The translations under genes were made by a program, and so were the position numbers. A stretch of DNA of 34,808 bases from Dysgonomonas sp. Marseille-P4677 (GTDB taxonomy: Bacteria > Bacteroidota > Bacteroidia > Bacteroidales > Dysgonomonadaceae), in assembly GCF_016652235.1 (NCBI RefSeq), contig NZ_JAEPKU010000040.1:1-34808 (forward strand). The letters are read 5' to 3'. Below are positions 7,221 through 15,681 of this stretch, in pieces. Numbering within the stretch: the first letter of the stretch is position 1; every line of letters starts with the position of its first letter. Under the pieces are notes generated by a model. That model saw only the letters and a program-made list of their open reading frames with translations. It ran no database searches and was not told the origin of the DNA.

Positions 7221-9968
7221 TCACTTATTTAGCTCATAGGTTCTTCCTGGAGAAATCAAATAGTCTCCTTTCCGACCATGAAAGAAAATTGTATTTTTAT
7301 TAGGCTCTACCTTAAAATTAGAATAGGTTCTTCTTTCTTTATCATAAATATTCCAAAACCCGGGTTTCAAATCTGTAAGTAAAATCCGAAATGTGGCATC
7401 TTGTTCTACACTAAGAGTAAATTGGCCTTGAATCTGTTCATAACCTGCACTCATACAAACGATACGATCTTCTATAGAAAGAATATATTTGTTATCATCT
7501 TTTCTAAAATCAACAGGCAAGGGATTTGTACCGTCTGACGCCATTTGAAATACAGTCAAAAAACGATTATGCTTAGCCTTCTTTTTCGGATACGCAATAA
7601 TCTGGTATCCATTTGCCTCCGGCAATCCGGATCTGACCTGATACTGAGGCCCCAATACACTACTTGAGTCTCTAAGGCTGGAAATCTCCATATTAAGATC
7701 GCCAAATGATGGCAGTAACATGTTTACATATGTTTTACCTACAATATTATTTACGCGATTGTGCAAGATAATATTTGAGTCTGAAGGCATGGGTTTATTG
7801 AATGTGTTTATTTTCCAATACTTTTCAATATCATGTTTCGATGCAATCAGATCATCTGCTAATATAATTGCAGCAGGCACATCAACTCTACTCAAATTGA
7901 GGAAACAAAAACTACGGGTATAATTACTGATCTTACTCGAATAAGCGGCTGTTAGATCTACTTTGAAATAACTATAAGAAGGCTTTAAGGTCTGGGCTTC
8001 GAAATCTGCTGAGAGCACAGTTCCATTATCGAACCAAGGATTGGTTTGTACCTCTAGAGGTGTCTTGGGTGTCTTTTGATTAAATCGGGTACCACCATCA
8101 TTAATTTTTGTTCTGGGTTCCAACTTTTCATCAGGATCCTTAACCAGCATCATACTGTGCGATACAGATCTTTTATTAAAGTTGAAATCATACGGAGAAC
8201 CGTAATAATAGTATATACCCAGATCACAGATCTGCTGTCCATGATAATAGAGCTGAATAGCACCGGCATCGCAATGCTGATGATTTCCAAAATGATATCC
8301 ACCTCCTTTTATTTCAGCAATAACGTCATTACTGTCTTCATCCATATTCCAACCTGTTCTGGCAATCATGCCTCCTACAACCGGGCCAAAGTCTGTTGAT
8401 AAAGGGAGAGAATTTAAATCTGGGTCAGGTTTTAGATCAGGATCATTCAACAGCAAAAAAAGAATTGGATTTTCCTTTATTCTGTCTAATCCTCCACGAC
8501 GTTCAAACTCAGCTTTTAATATTGGATCATTCGAATAAGCGTAATCCAATAATATGGTTTCAGAATATGCTTTATGAGGTTTAGCAAATCCATCTCCATC
8601 AGATAGTCTTAATCCATTTGGAAGACGCATATACAACCAATAGTTTCTTAGATTCGTTATATTTTCATCAAATATACGATACCCGGCCATCCGATAAAAC
8701 ATCCATACTGCATGCATTGCCCACCCATGTCTGTATGCTCCGTAATCGAATCCCTGACTATGTCGTTGCGATTGATACTCAAACGCCTTCATTGGTAATA
8801 AATCTTCAAGTATAAGATAAGATATATAGCGGTAAGGCTCCGGATCTTCATCATAAACAGCAATACTCATAGCAAATAAGTCTCTATTCACTTGGGCTTC
8901 GGAAGCATGACCACTGACAACGCTTTCTTTAAACGGAGGCCATCCTATTTCCATATAGGAAGCAAGATTCATCATCTTACTATAAATATATTGCCTATCT
9001 TTATCTTTTAGAATATCATAACACCAATCATAGGTGAGTGCTGCCGTATATATAGCTTTTCCTATTTCTCTTGTTATATCCCCACTCCTAACATTTCCAA
9101 ACTCAAGTACTGATAAATAATCTACGATTAGTCGAACAGCTTCAGCTCCAATAGTACGATCCTTGGTTATGAGATAGTAGAATGCTTTTATCACAACAGC
9201 ATCTTCCAGCCCATCATTATGAAAAATTTCTTTCCTTATATCAAATTTAAAGGGAAAAGGTTCCTTGGCTTTATCCTGGACTTTCTGCCATACCAAAAGA
9301 TTTTCCCCCTTCGTTAATCGTTCTTTCACCACAGATAGATTATCCTTATTTACCCACAAACGTGGTCTTTCTATAGGTGGAACGATCGCAGGAATGTAGT
9401 TCACTACTCCATCCGGTACACGCTCTGCTACATACTGCTCTATTTTTATCGACTCAAAAGATATAGCTTTTGGTAACCATATTTTAAGATCTTGCTCCTT
9501 GCGTAAATCGAACAGGCCTAAATCATGATATGAATACTCATACAGATCAGAAACTATTCGTCTGGTTATACGCTGATTATCTATTTGAAGTTTAGCAAAC
9601 CGAGTCTCTACCTTTGCGCCAGGTTTTATATCTTCATCTCTCTCTACATGAGTAAATATCCGGTACTTACCGGACACAGGCACCTTTATGTGGTATACAA
9701 TATCCGGATCATCTTCAGAATCATCACTAACTCTTTCTATAATCTCTTTTCTTAGCTTTATGAACTTTACATCCTGTGGTACAGTCTTGTATATTATCTC
9801 TGTAGTTCTATTATTTATTTTTGCTTTATCTATATTTAAAGTAATACTATAAGTACTATTTAAGGTTTGTGAAGAAATATTATTTTGTGCAGATATAGTA
9901 AATATCGGCAAAAGCATATATATAGAAAAAATAACAAAGTATTGTACATTACTTTTAGAACTATTCAT
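7221..9968 (-). CDS. Exported heparinase II/III-like polysaccharide lyase
   Basis: Proteins of this fold cut uronic-acid-containing glycans by beta-elimination (heparin/heparan, alginate, related polymers). After a signal peptide (cut near ISAQ, about residue 28) comes an extra beta-domain to about 200, an alpha/alpha toroid (about 210-510), and the C-terminal beta-sandwich (from about 525). Residues that line up with the known His/Glu/Tyr/His set of Pedobacter heparinase II are visible: H354xxE357 in SGHASEAQ, Y409/Y412 with H414 in FDYGAYRHGW, and H563/H565 in NHQHCDAG followed by the KRSVSHSMMLV block. At 915 residues it is longer than classic heparinase II (about 770), mainly through the N-terminal domain. 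It is last in the minus-strand operon before SusC. No sulfatase accompanies it, so a non-sulfated uronate polymer is plausible. Fold confident, substrate unknown. Confidence 0.85.
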   Translation of the reverse strand: MNSSKSNVQYFVIFSIYMLLPIFTISAQNNISSQTLNSTYSITLNIDKAKINNRTTEIIYKTVPQDVKFIKLRKEIIERVSDDSEDDPDIVYHIKVPVSGKYRIFTHVERDEDIKPGAKVETRFAKLQIDNQRITRRIVSDLYEYSYHDLGLFDLRKEQDLKIWLPKAISFESIKIEQYVAERVPDGVVNYIPAIVPPIERPRLWVNKDNLSVVKERLTKGENLLVWQKVQDKAKEPFPFKFDIRKEIFHNDGLEDAVVIKAFYYLITKDRTIGAEAVRLIVDYLSVLEFGNVRSGDITREIGKAIYTAALTYDWCYDILKDKDRQYIYSKMMNLASYMEIGWPPFKESVVSGHASEAQVNRDLFAMSIAVYDEDPEPYRYISYLILEDLLPMKAFEYQSQRHSQGFDYGAYRHGWAMHAVWMFYRMAGYRIFDENITNLRNYWLYMRLPNGLRLSDGDGFAKPHKAYSETILLDYAYSNDPILKAEFERRGGLDRIKENPILFLLLNDPDLKPDPDLNSLPLSTDFGPVVGGMIARTGWNMDEDSNDVIAEIKGGGYHFGNHQHCDAGAIQLYYHGQQICDLGIYYYYGSPYDFNFNKRSVSHSMMLVKDPDEKLEPRTKINDGGTRFNQKTPKTPLEVQTNPWFDNGTVLSADFEAQTLKPSYSYFKVDLTAAYSSKISNYTRSFCFLNLSRVDVPAAIILADDLIASKHDIEKYWKINTFNKPMPSDSNIILHNRVNNIVGKTYVNMLLPSFGDLNMEISSLRDSSSVLGPQYQVRSGLPEANGYQIIAYPKKKAKHNRFLTVFQMASDGTNPLPVDFRKDDNKYILSIEDRIVCMSAGYEQIQGQFTLSVEQDATFRILLTDLKPGFWNIYDKERRTYSNFKVEPNKNTIFFHGRKGDYLISPGRTYELNK

Positions 9969-10060
9969 AAGCTATCATTTTTAAGATATAGCCGAGTTAT
10001 TGGATATAACAACCCGAAAAACTTCACTCAGAGTGGAAATTCAAAATCGTTAGGTAGATC

Positions 10061-11257
10061 TTATTTCTGTTTTATAGAGTTAGTTATTTTTACATTCACA
10101 TTCTGTAGGTCGGGTTGAACATCTATACCTTTTGGATTGAATTGTATTATCTTATTAAAATGTGAATTATATACAGGTGCAAGAAACTCCAATGCTATAT
10201 CTGCCTTATAAGAACGAATATCATTCATATAAATATTATACATATTTCCAGGCTTGAAACCCGTGCCGTACTGCCCATTTCCATAAATACGCACAACTTT
10301 CCGTTTCCCTCCTTTTGGTCCATCTGTTATATTAGAGCAATAAATGTTATATATCTTAGGCTGTGAAGGAAGAAGAATCATCACATGGTGTATTCCTGAA
10401 GTTTCTATATTACGACATGTTATATCGTATATATCCCCTCCATATGAATAGTCCGAATACCTGACGGGTAATAAAGGAAATACATATTTATTATTACTCC
10501 ATCTAGACTCGTCGAAAGCTGCGAGTATAATGGTGTCGTCCGAAGTCTCGCCCGTTATATTTTCAATCACGACATTCGAACCTCCTTGAATAATACTAAT
10601 ACCATCACCATTTTTGACCGTAGTATGTAAATCTATATTATTAACATGGCCGTTTTTACAGCCATTAGTCAATACAATACCCCAGCTATGTGTTTTTTGT
10701 ACTGTCAATCCAGATATTTCAAAACCATCTACAAATGAAAATAATATTGTAAAATTTCTCCATCCCCAAAAATCACCTAACCACTTTTCTTTAACACCAG
10801 TTTTGGGATTTACTCCTTCGTAGAAATTTTCGGCACCCTCAATGATTGCCCCATTCAGCCCTATAACTTTGATATTTTTTGCCGGAAGCAATTGTTTGAC
10901 ATAGCTATTTGGATTCTCTTTGTCAATGTCTAAATTTCCGGAACGGATAATATTATCAAAAATATGATCATCTAACTTTATTTTGCATCCATCAATAAGC
11001 ATTCTTGTATTGGATGGCAAAGAAATAGCTTCTGATATAAGATAGACAGGTGTATCTTTGAACAGAATATCACCACCATTACATTCTTTTAAGAAATTAA
11101 GAGCGTTAGATATTTTCTCTGATATATTTGCACCCTCAAAGTCTTCCGGCTTAACCTGAACTTGCTTAAGCTCGTTCTCCGATTTTTTGAATACTCCTGC
11201 ATATAACACACTAAACTGGAAATTGAGTGCTAAAAATATGAATAATAATTGTTTCAT
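10061..11257 (-). CDS. Exported right-handed beta-helix protein, GH28/pectate-lyase-like
   Basis: A signal peptide (about 1-20) precedes a long run of beta-helix coils: SLPSNTRMLIDGCKIKL, NIKVIGLNGAIIEG, FEISGLTVQKTHSWGIVL, VNNIDLHTT and repeated N-ladder stretches. NGDGISII followed by ETSDDTIILAA resembles the NTD/DD region of GH28 polygalacturonases. The later HG motif is not obvious, and KVVRIYGNG only loosely recalls RIK. It could be an atypical GH28-like hydrolase, a beta-helix lyase or an epimerase-like protein acting on the same polymer as the neighbouring lyase. Its start ATG overlaps the stop of the small membrane protein (ATGA), so translation is probably coupled. 92 bp separate it from the lyase gene downstream. 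Confidence 0.75.
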   Translation of the reverse strand: MKQLLFIFLALNFQFSVLYAGVFKKSENELKQVQVKPEDFEGANISEKISNALNFLKECNGGDILFKDTPVYLISEAISLPSNTRMLIDGCKIKLDDHIFDNIIRSGNLDIDKENPNSYVKQLLPAKNIKVIGLNGAIIEGAENFYEGVNPKTGVKEKWLGDFWGWRNFTILFSFVDGFEISGLTVQKTHSWGIVLTNGCKNGHVNNIDLHTTVKNGDGISIIQGGSNVVIENITGETSDDTIILAAFDESRWSNNKYVFPLLPVRYSDYSYGGDIYDITCRNIETSGIHHVMILLPSQPKIYNIYCSNITDGPKGGKRKVVRIYGNGQYGTGFKPGNMYNIYMNDIRSYKADIALEFLAPVYNSHFNKIIQFNPKGIDVQPDLQNVNVKITNSIKQK

Positions 11258-11502
11258 TTCTTACTTGTTTTTTTACGAATCACATTTCTAATCAGCCAAT
11301 ATAATAAACGAAAAAACAGAGCTAAAAAATAGAATCCTATACTGAGACTAAACACCCATAGCAACTGTGTATAGAGTTCTTTCCATTCAGTATCGAATAG
11401 AATAATGGAGAATATATTCAATAAAAAAGCAAACAGGAAACAACCTCCCCATATCATTAATTCTGTCTTTTGCCTTTTTGCTGTTATTTTAATATCTTTC
11501 AT
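11254..11502 (-). CDS. Small two-helix membrane protein, unknown function
   Basis: The likely start is the ATG at 11502, giving 82 residues and beginning MKDIKITAKRQKTELMIWGG; the ATG seven codons upstream is less likely. There are two hydrophobic helices (roughly residues 17-37 and 46-70) with a short acidic loop between them and a very basic tail ending RKKTSKK, which predicts both ends in the cytoplasm. I do not recognise the family; it is loosely like the Bacteroidota 2TM-type proteins. It lies 37 bp after the oxidoreductase gene and its stop overlaps the start of the beta-helix gene, so it is firmly inside the operon. It has too few residues for a transporter; an accessory or anchoring role is only a guess. 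Confidence 0.65.
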   Translation of the reverse strand: MKDIKITAKRQKTELMIWGGCFLFAFLLNIFSIILFDTEWKELYTQLLWVFSLSIGFYFLALFFRLLYWLIRNVIRKKTSKK

Positions 11503-11539
11503 ATCTATGTATATTAAGGTCACAGACCTATTTATTATT

Positions 11540-12844
11540 TTATAAATAAGGTATTATATATTCTTTAGGAAACTCAAGAACAGTCCGTTCTTCCATTGCT
11601 TTATTTCCTAATAAAGCCAGAACTGATGCATAATATGCTTCTTCTACCAATATCGGCATAGGCTCGCCTGTAATGACAGATGAGCAATAAGCAGAAACAA
11701 GAGCCATGGAACCATCATCGACTGCTGCTCCTGTTGTATTCGACCCATCATGAGTTTGGATATTTGCTAATATAGGCTCGCCTTTGGTAGCTGACGCTGT
11801 TTCGGGTACCCAACTAGGACCGGCAAAGGAAATATTATCAAAAATTTTATGTTCAATTTGATTTATCAATTGTTGTATACCCGGCGCAGGTTTAGGATTT
11901 TCCATGTATAATAGACCTTGAGCCAACTCAAGAGTACCTTTATGTCCCAACACTTGCTCATCCATTCCATAATGCTTATTTGAGATAATAGATTCGAAAG
12001 TCATACGCAAACCATTTGCATAATGGTAGATAACACTAACACTATCGTACACCTCACGCCCATCATTCCAATAAATAATGTCTCCAAAACCTGTAATATA
12101 ATCAGGGAGAGACTTGTTGACCCATGTTCCCATTTGTAGTTGGTGAGAAGCAAGTTCTGTCATTAAACCTCCGGAATATTCTTTGTATAAACGCCAATTG
12201 ATCTGTCTTTCCAACGATGGTTCCGGTACAGGTCTGCGCCAATCATTATTTCGATACCAAAAATTACGAAGCCCTACAATCTCACCAATAGTACCATTCT
12301 GTATAAGTTCTATAGCTTTCAAATATTTAGGATCGAAAAGACGTTGCATCCCTATATAAAGAACTTTCCCTGTTTCCTTATATACTTCATACATCTCTTT
12401 ACATTCGTCCAATGTACGTGCCATCGATTTTTCACAAAACACATGCTTACCAGCTTTAAGCCCTGCAATCGAAATTGGAGCATGCTGATGCAATGGTGTA
12501 GAAATCAAAATCCCATCTACATCCGATGCCGCAATGGCTTCCCTATAATCTTTATATTGCTTGGCTTTAGGGCACAATTTTGCCGCATTATCCAAATGGG
12601 GTTGATAAATATCGCATATGGCAACTATTTCGGCATGGGGTATCTTCAATAAATGATTGATATGATACATACCTCTCGAACCTGTCCCTATAATTGCAAG
12701 GCGAGCTTTACCTCCTTTCGCATCCTCATTTTTCTGCTGAGCATATGCATGAAGTATAGGCAGAGAAGATAACATAAGTCCTCCGCCTCCAATTACGCCC
12801 ATATTTTTAAGAAAATCTCTACGAGATAAATTTTGTGTTTTCAT
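11540..12844 (-). CDS. Exported (Tat-type) Gfo/Idh/MocA oxidoreductase, GH109-like group
   Basis: It begins with a twin-arginine signal (SRRDFLKNMGV, residues 7-17, then a hydrophobic stretch to about 33). The Rossmann dinucleotide site is LAIIGTGSRG (49-58). The usual EKP motif is EKS here (138-140), with K139 the expected catalytic-site lysine. The alpha/beta C-terminal domain includes SGGLMTELASHQLQMGTW, where the His is in the catalytic position of the superfamily. Relatives act as sugar dehydrogenases, and GH109 members hydrolyse alpha-N-acetylgalactosaminides by a transient NAD oxidation. This protein lacks the exact GH109 signature I know, so I call it GH109-like only. It is 45 bp downstream of the lipoprotein oxidoreductase. 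The substrate is unknown; an exported redox enzyme with tightly bound NAD is the best reading. Confidence 0.85.
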   Translation of the reverse strand: MKTQNLSRRDFLKNMGVIGGGGLMLSSLPILHAYAQQKNEDAKGGKARLAIIGTGSRGMYHINHLLKIPHAEIVAICDIYQPHLDNAAKLCPKAKQYKDYREAIAASDVDGILISTPLHQHAPISIAGLKAGKHVFCEKSMARTLDECKEMYEVYKETGKVLYIGMQRLFDPKYLKAIELIQNGTIGEIVGLRNFWYRNNDWRRPVPEPSLERQINWRLYKEYSGGLMTELASHQLQMGTWVNKSLPDYITGFGDIIYWNDGREVYDSVSVIYHYANGLRMTFESIISNKHYGMDEQVLGHKGTLELAQGLLYMENPKPAPGIQQLINQIEHKIFDNISFAGPSWVPETASATKGEPILANIQTHDGSNTTGAAVDDGSMALVSAYCSSVITGEPMPILVEEAYYASVLALLGNKAMEERTVLEFPKEYIIPYL

Positions 12845-12889
12845 TATATGGATTTATTTTTTTAATGTTAGTCTTCTTTTACTTTATGA

Positions 12890-14293
12890 TTAGAATATTG
12901 GTGTTTCCTTTCTGGCAAGCTCTAGAGCTGTTGTTGTTATATAATATTTAACCAACATGTTAGGAACTTCCCATTCTGGCATTTCACGTGTGATCAAAAA
13001 ATTAAAGTACTTCTCTGCAACCTTAGAAAAATGAGCTTCATGTCCATCATCCATACTTGGTGATATTTCAATTTCCAGCATACCATCATATGCATCTTTA
13101 AGTGAGACAGGATAAATATTCTTCAATTCATCAATAACCTTTGTTATATTTTTACGAAATTCATCTTCTGACGCTTCTGCTCCTTTTTTCACATATAGCT
13201 TTGATTTATATCCTTGTTCTTCACCTTGCAAGACCAATATGATAGCTTTTGTTCCATTAATTACGGTTCTATGTGTATCTCCGGTTCCTTCAGGAGCCTC
13301 ATAATTCCAAATAACTTTTATACCGACATTTACGCCTTTCACCTGATAACCAATTTCTCCATTGGCATACACATACAAGGTCGAATCTTTCACATATTTA
13401 TTTAAATATTCCGGATATTCGGTTATCTTGGTTGAACGGCGAAACTGTTCAGGTGATATAGGAGTAGCCCAATGCCGGGCAGATGTGACCTTTATATCTT
13501 TTTTATAATCGAGGGAAATCTCAGGAAAACACTTCCAATTGATCAAATCGATCAGATGTGTAGTAACATCCACAATTCCCTCGCCTTGCTGTTCTACATC
13601 GTAATACCATGCAGGACGACTAAGCGGATTACCTGATACAATTTTATAGAAATGATGCACGCTCTCCATTTCCACTGCCGGACTTTGTGAAGTCCCGGTA
13701 GTCAAAGTCCCAAAAAACGCTTTATCCTGCATAAGTACCCTACTTAATATATTAATAAAGCTATAGCGCTCGGTCATGATATCGTATAAAAGAACATCGT
13801 TTTTAGCGGAAAGAATAAATGCACTTTTCAATTGCTCGAAAGAAGCTTTATCTATTGCCATCGGCTTATCGGCCAACACATTCAGACCAGCACCGACAGA
13901 TCTAAGAATATAGTCTGTTTTCAGCTGATTATTTCCGGCTAATACTACAACATTTCCATTCTTATCAGAAAGCATTCTTTCTAAAAAGTCACTTCCTGTA
14001 TACACTTTAGGATTCCAATATGTAGGATTGTTTTCGCGATTGTTATATGAATCGATAAGAGCCAGATAATTGTCTAACTCAGGTCCATTTGGAGCATAAA
14101 CTTGTACATTATAATTCAATTGCTTCAACATCGTTTTCTGCAACAAGGCCGCATGGAAATGACCAGGAGCTACTGTTATTAACCGTACCTCACCTTCCGA
14201 CCCATCGAACTTTTTATTTCCAGATTGCATATTACAGGCTGTTATAAGAACCAGAACTGCAAAAAAACAGAATGGATATCTTAAATATTTCAT
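12890..14293 (-). CDS. Lipoprotein oxidoreductase, Gfo/Idh/MocA-like
   Basis: The lipobox is VLITAC with lipidated Cys20, so it is anchored on the periplasmic or outer face. The N-terminal Rossmann-like part starts VRLITVAPGHFHAAL (36-50), without the normal GxGxxG. It continues through VVVLAGNNQLKTDYIL to NVLADKPMAI, with DKP at 142-144 in place of EKP. The larger C-terminal domain (about 150-467) carries GEGIVDVTTHLIDLINW, where His/Asp are placed like the superfamily's active site. It matches the Bacteroidota family described as putative oxidoreductase with an Oxidoreduct_C-type C-terminal domain. The altered cofactor loop means NAD(P) binding should be tested rather than assumed. It is 13 bp after the permease gene and in one operon with the two Tat-type relatives. 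Confidence 0.82.
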   Translation of the reverse strand: MKYLRYPFCFFAVLVLITACNMQSGNKKFDGSEGEVRLITVAPGHFHAALLQKTMLKQLNYNVQVYAPNGPELDNYLALIDSYNNRENNPTYWNPKVYTGSDFLERMLSDKNGNVVVLAGNNQLKTDYILRSVGAGLNVLADKPMAIDKASFEQLKSAFILSAKNDVLLYDIMTERYSFINILSRVLMQDKAFFGTLTTGTSQSPAVEMESVHHFYKIVSGNPLSRPAWYYDVEQQGEGIVDVTTHLIDLINWKCFPEISLDYKKDIKVTSARHWATPISPEQFRRSTKITEYPEYLNKYVKDSTLYVYANGEIGYQVKGVNVGIKVIWNYEAPEGTGDTHRTVINGTKAIILVLQGEEQGYKSKLYVKKGAEASEDEFRKNITKVIDELKNIYPVSLKDAYDGMLEIEISPSMDDGHEAHFSKVAEKYFNFLITREMPEWEVPNMLVKYYITTTALELARKETPIF

Positions 14294-14306
14294 ATATCAA
14301 ACGAGT

Positions 14307-15635
14307 TTAGTTTGTTTTTTTGAACGACCAAGTTTGAATTCTATGCCCCACCACAGCAAAGAATATCAAATAAATATAGCAAGGAATCAATATCCAGTAA
14401 GCACTTTGCAAATCCCATCGGTCTGCAAAAGAACCATAGACTATCGGCATAATTGCATTGCCACTCAATCCCATAATCATTAAGGATGAACCAATTTTAG
14501 TAAACCGCCCCAAACCTTTAATAGACAATGGCCATATACCAGCATAAATCAAAGCATTCGGTAATCCTAATGCACATAAAAACCATATGGAAAGAGTACT
14601 TTCATGTCCAAGAATTATCACTTCTTTATTTACAAGAATAATGGCTATTGAAAATATTAATCCAAGTGTACAGCAAAATTGTAATGCCTTTGTTTGAGAA
14701 ATATATTTAGGAATTAAAATAATACCAATCATATATCCTATTATTGTAGCAGTCAGTGTATAAGAAGGAAAGGCTTTAGCCTCCAACAGATTCATCCCCA
14801 TCGATCCGGCATAACTTATTATGGTATCGATAGCCACAATCTGTGTTCCCACATGAATAAACAAAGCAATAGCACCAAGTATCAGATATGGAAATTGAAA
14901 GATAGAAGTTCTTTTATGATTGCAATTCTCTTCTTCTTTATTATTCTCCTCTGGATCAATTTCAGGAAGAACAGAATAGCGGATAAATATTCCAAATAAC
15001 AATAATATTATAGATAATATCGCATACGGTTTTATAACACGACGAATTAAATCATCCAGCATCATATTTTTAGAAGCTTCGTCTAATGTTCCCGATTCTA
15101 AAAGAGTAAATAAACTACTATCCGTCACTTTCAGAACTACAGCTGCAAAAATGAGTGGAGATATGATTCCTGCAATCTTATTACATATCCCCATCAAGCT
15201 TATCCTTTTGGCTGCACTCTCGATAGGTCCCACAATAGTTATATATGGATTTGCAGCCGATTGTAAGATTGTTAATCCGGCTCCTATCACAAAAAGTCCG
15301 GCCAGAAAAATCCCATATGTCCGGGTCAAGGCCGCCGGAATAAATAATGCGGCTCCAACAGACATACAAATAAATCCGTACATTATACCTCGTTTATATC
15401 CTACTTTATTTAGAATATGAGCAGATGGAATAGACAAGCAGAAATAGGCTATATAAAATGCAAAAGCAACAAAATATGATTCGAAATGCGTTAACTCACA
15501 TGCAATTTTGAAATATGGTATAAGTATTGCATTAACCCATGAAACTAAGCCGAAAATAAAAAACATTGCCCCAACTATGATTATTGCAATTGTTGTATTA
15601 TGCTTGTTTAATTGTTGATTATTTTGTTGTTCCAT
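14307..15635 (-). CDS. FucP/NagP-type sugar MFS permease
   Basis: This is a 442-residue, 12-helix major facilitator protein of the fucose/glucose/GlcNAc:H+ symporter group. Family marks include FFIFGLVSWVNAILIPYF in helix 1, YFCLSIPSAHILNKVGYKRG between helices 2 and 3, GLTILQSAANPYITIVGP and the RISLMGICNKIAGIISPLI region. A charged cytoplasmic loop (DPEENNKEEENCNHKR, about 226-241) divides the two six-helix halves. Members move fucose, glucose/galactose or N-acetylglucosamine across the inner membrane. With NagA- and NagB-like genes nearby, an amino sugar or a modified (keto) derivative is the preferred cargo, but this is inferred. It lies between two oxidoreductase genes, 46 bp after the upstream one and 13 bp before the next. 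Confidence 0.9.
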   Translation of the reverse strand: MEQQNNQQLNKHNTTIAIIIVGAMFFIFGLVSWVNAILIPYFKIACELTHFESYFVAFAFYIAYFCLSIPSAHILNKVGYKRGIMYGFICMSVGAALFIPAALTRTYGIFLAGLFVIGAGLTILQSAANPYITIVGPIESAAKRISLMGICNKIAGIISPLIFAAVVLKVTDSSLFTLLESGTLDEASKNMMLDDLIRRVIKPYAILSIILLLFGIFIRYSVLPEIDPEENNKEEENCNHKRTSIFQFPYLILGAIALFIHVGTQIVAIDTIISYAGSMGMNLLEAKAFPSYTLTATIIGYMIGIILIPKYISQTKALQFCCTLGLIFSIAIILVNKEVIILGHESTLSIWFLCALGLPNALIYAGIWPLSIKGLGRFTKIGSSLMIMGLSGNAIMPIVYGSFADRWDLQSAYWILIPCYIYLIFFAVVGHRIQTWSFKKTN

Positions 15636-15681
15636 GGGTATTCAAATTAAGTTTTTCTTCTGTATACTGTTCATCTCAAGT

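Noticed and set aside
11540-12844. Firm assignment as GH109 alpha-N-acetylgalactosaminidase
   Set aside because: Tat signal and Gfo/Idh/MocA fold fit, but the GH109 signature around the substrate site is not matched, so only GH109-like is claimed.
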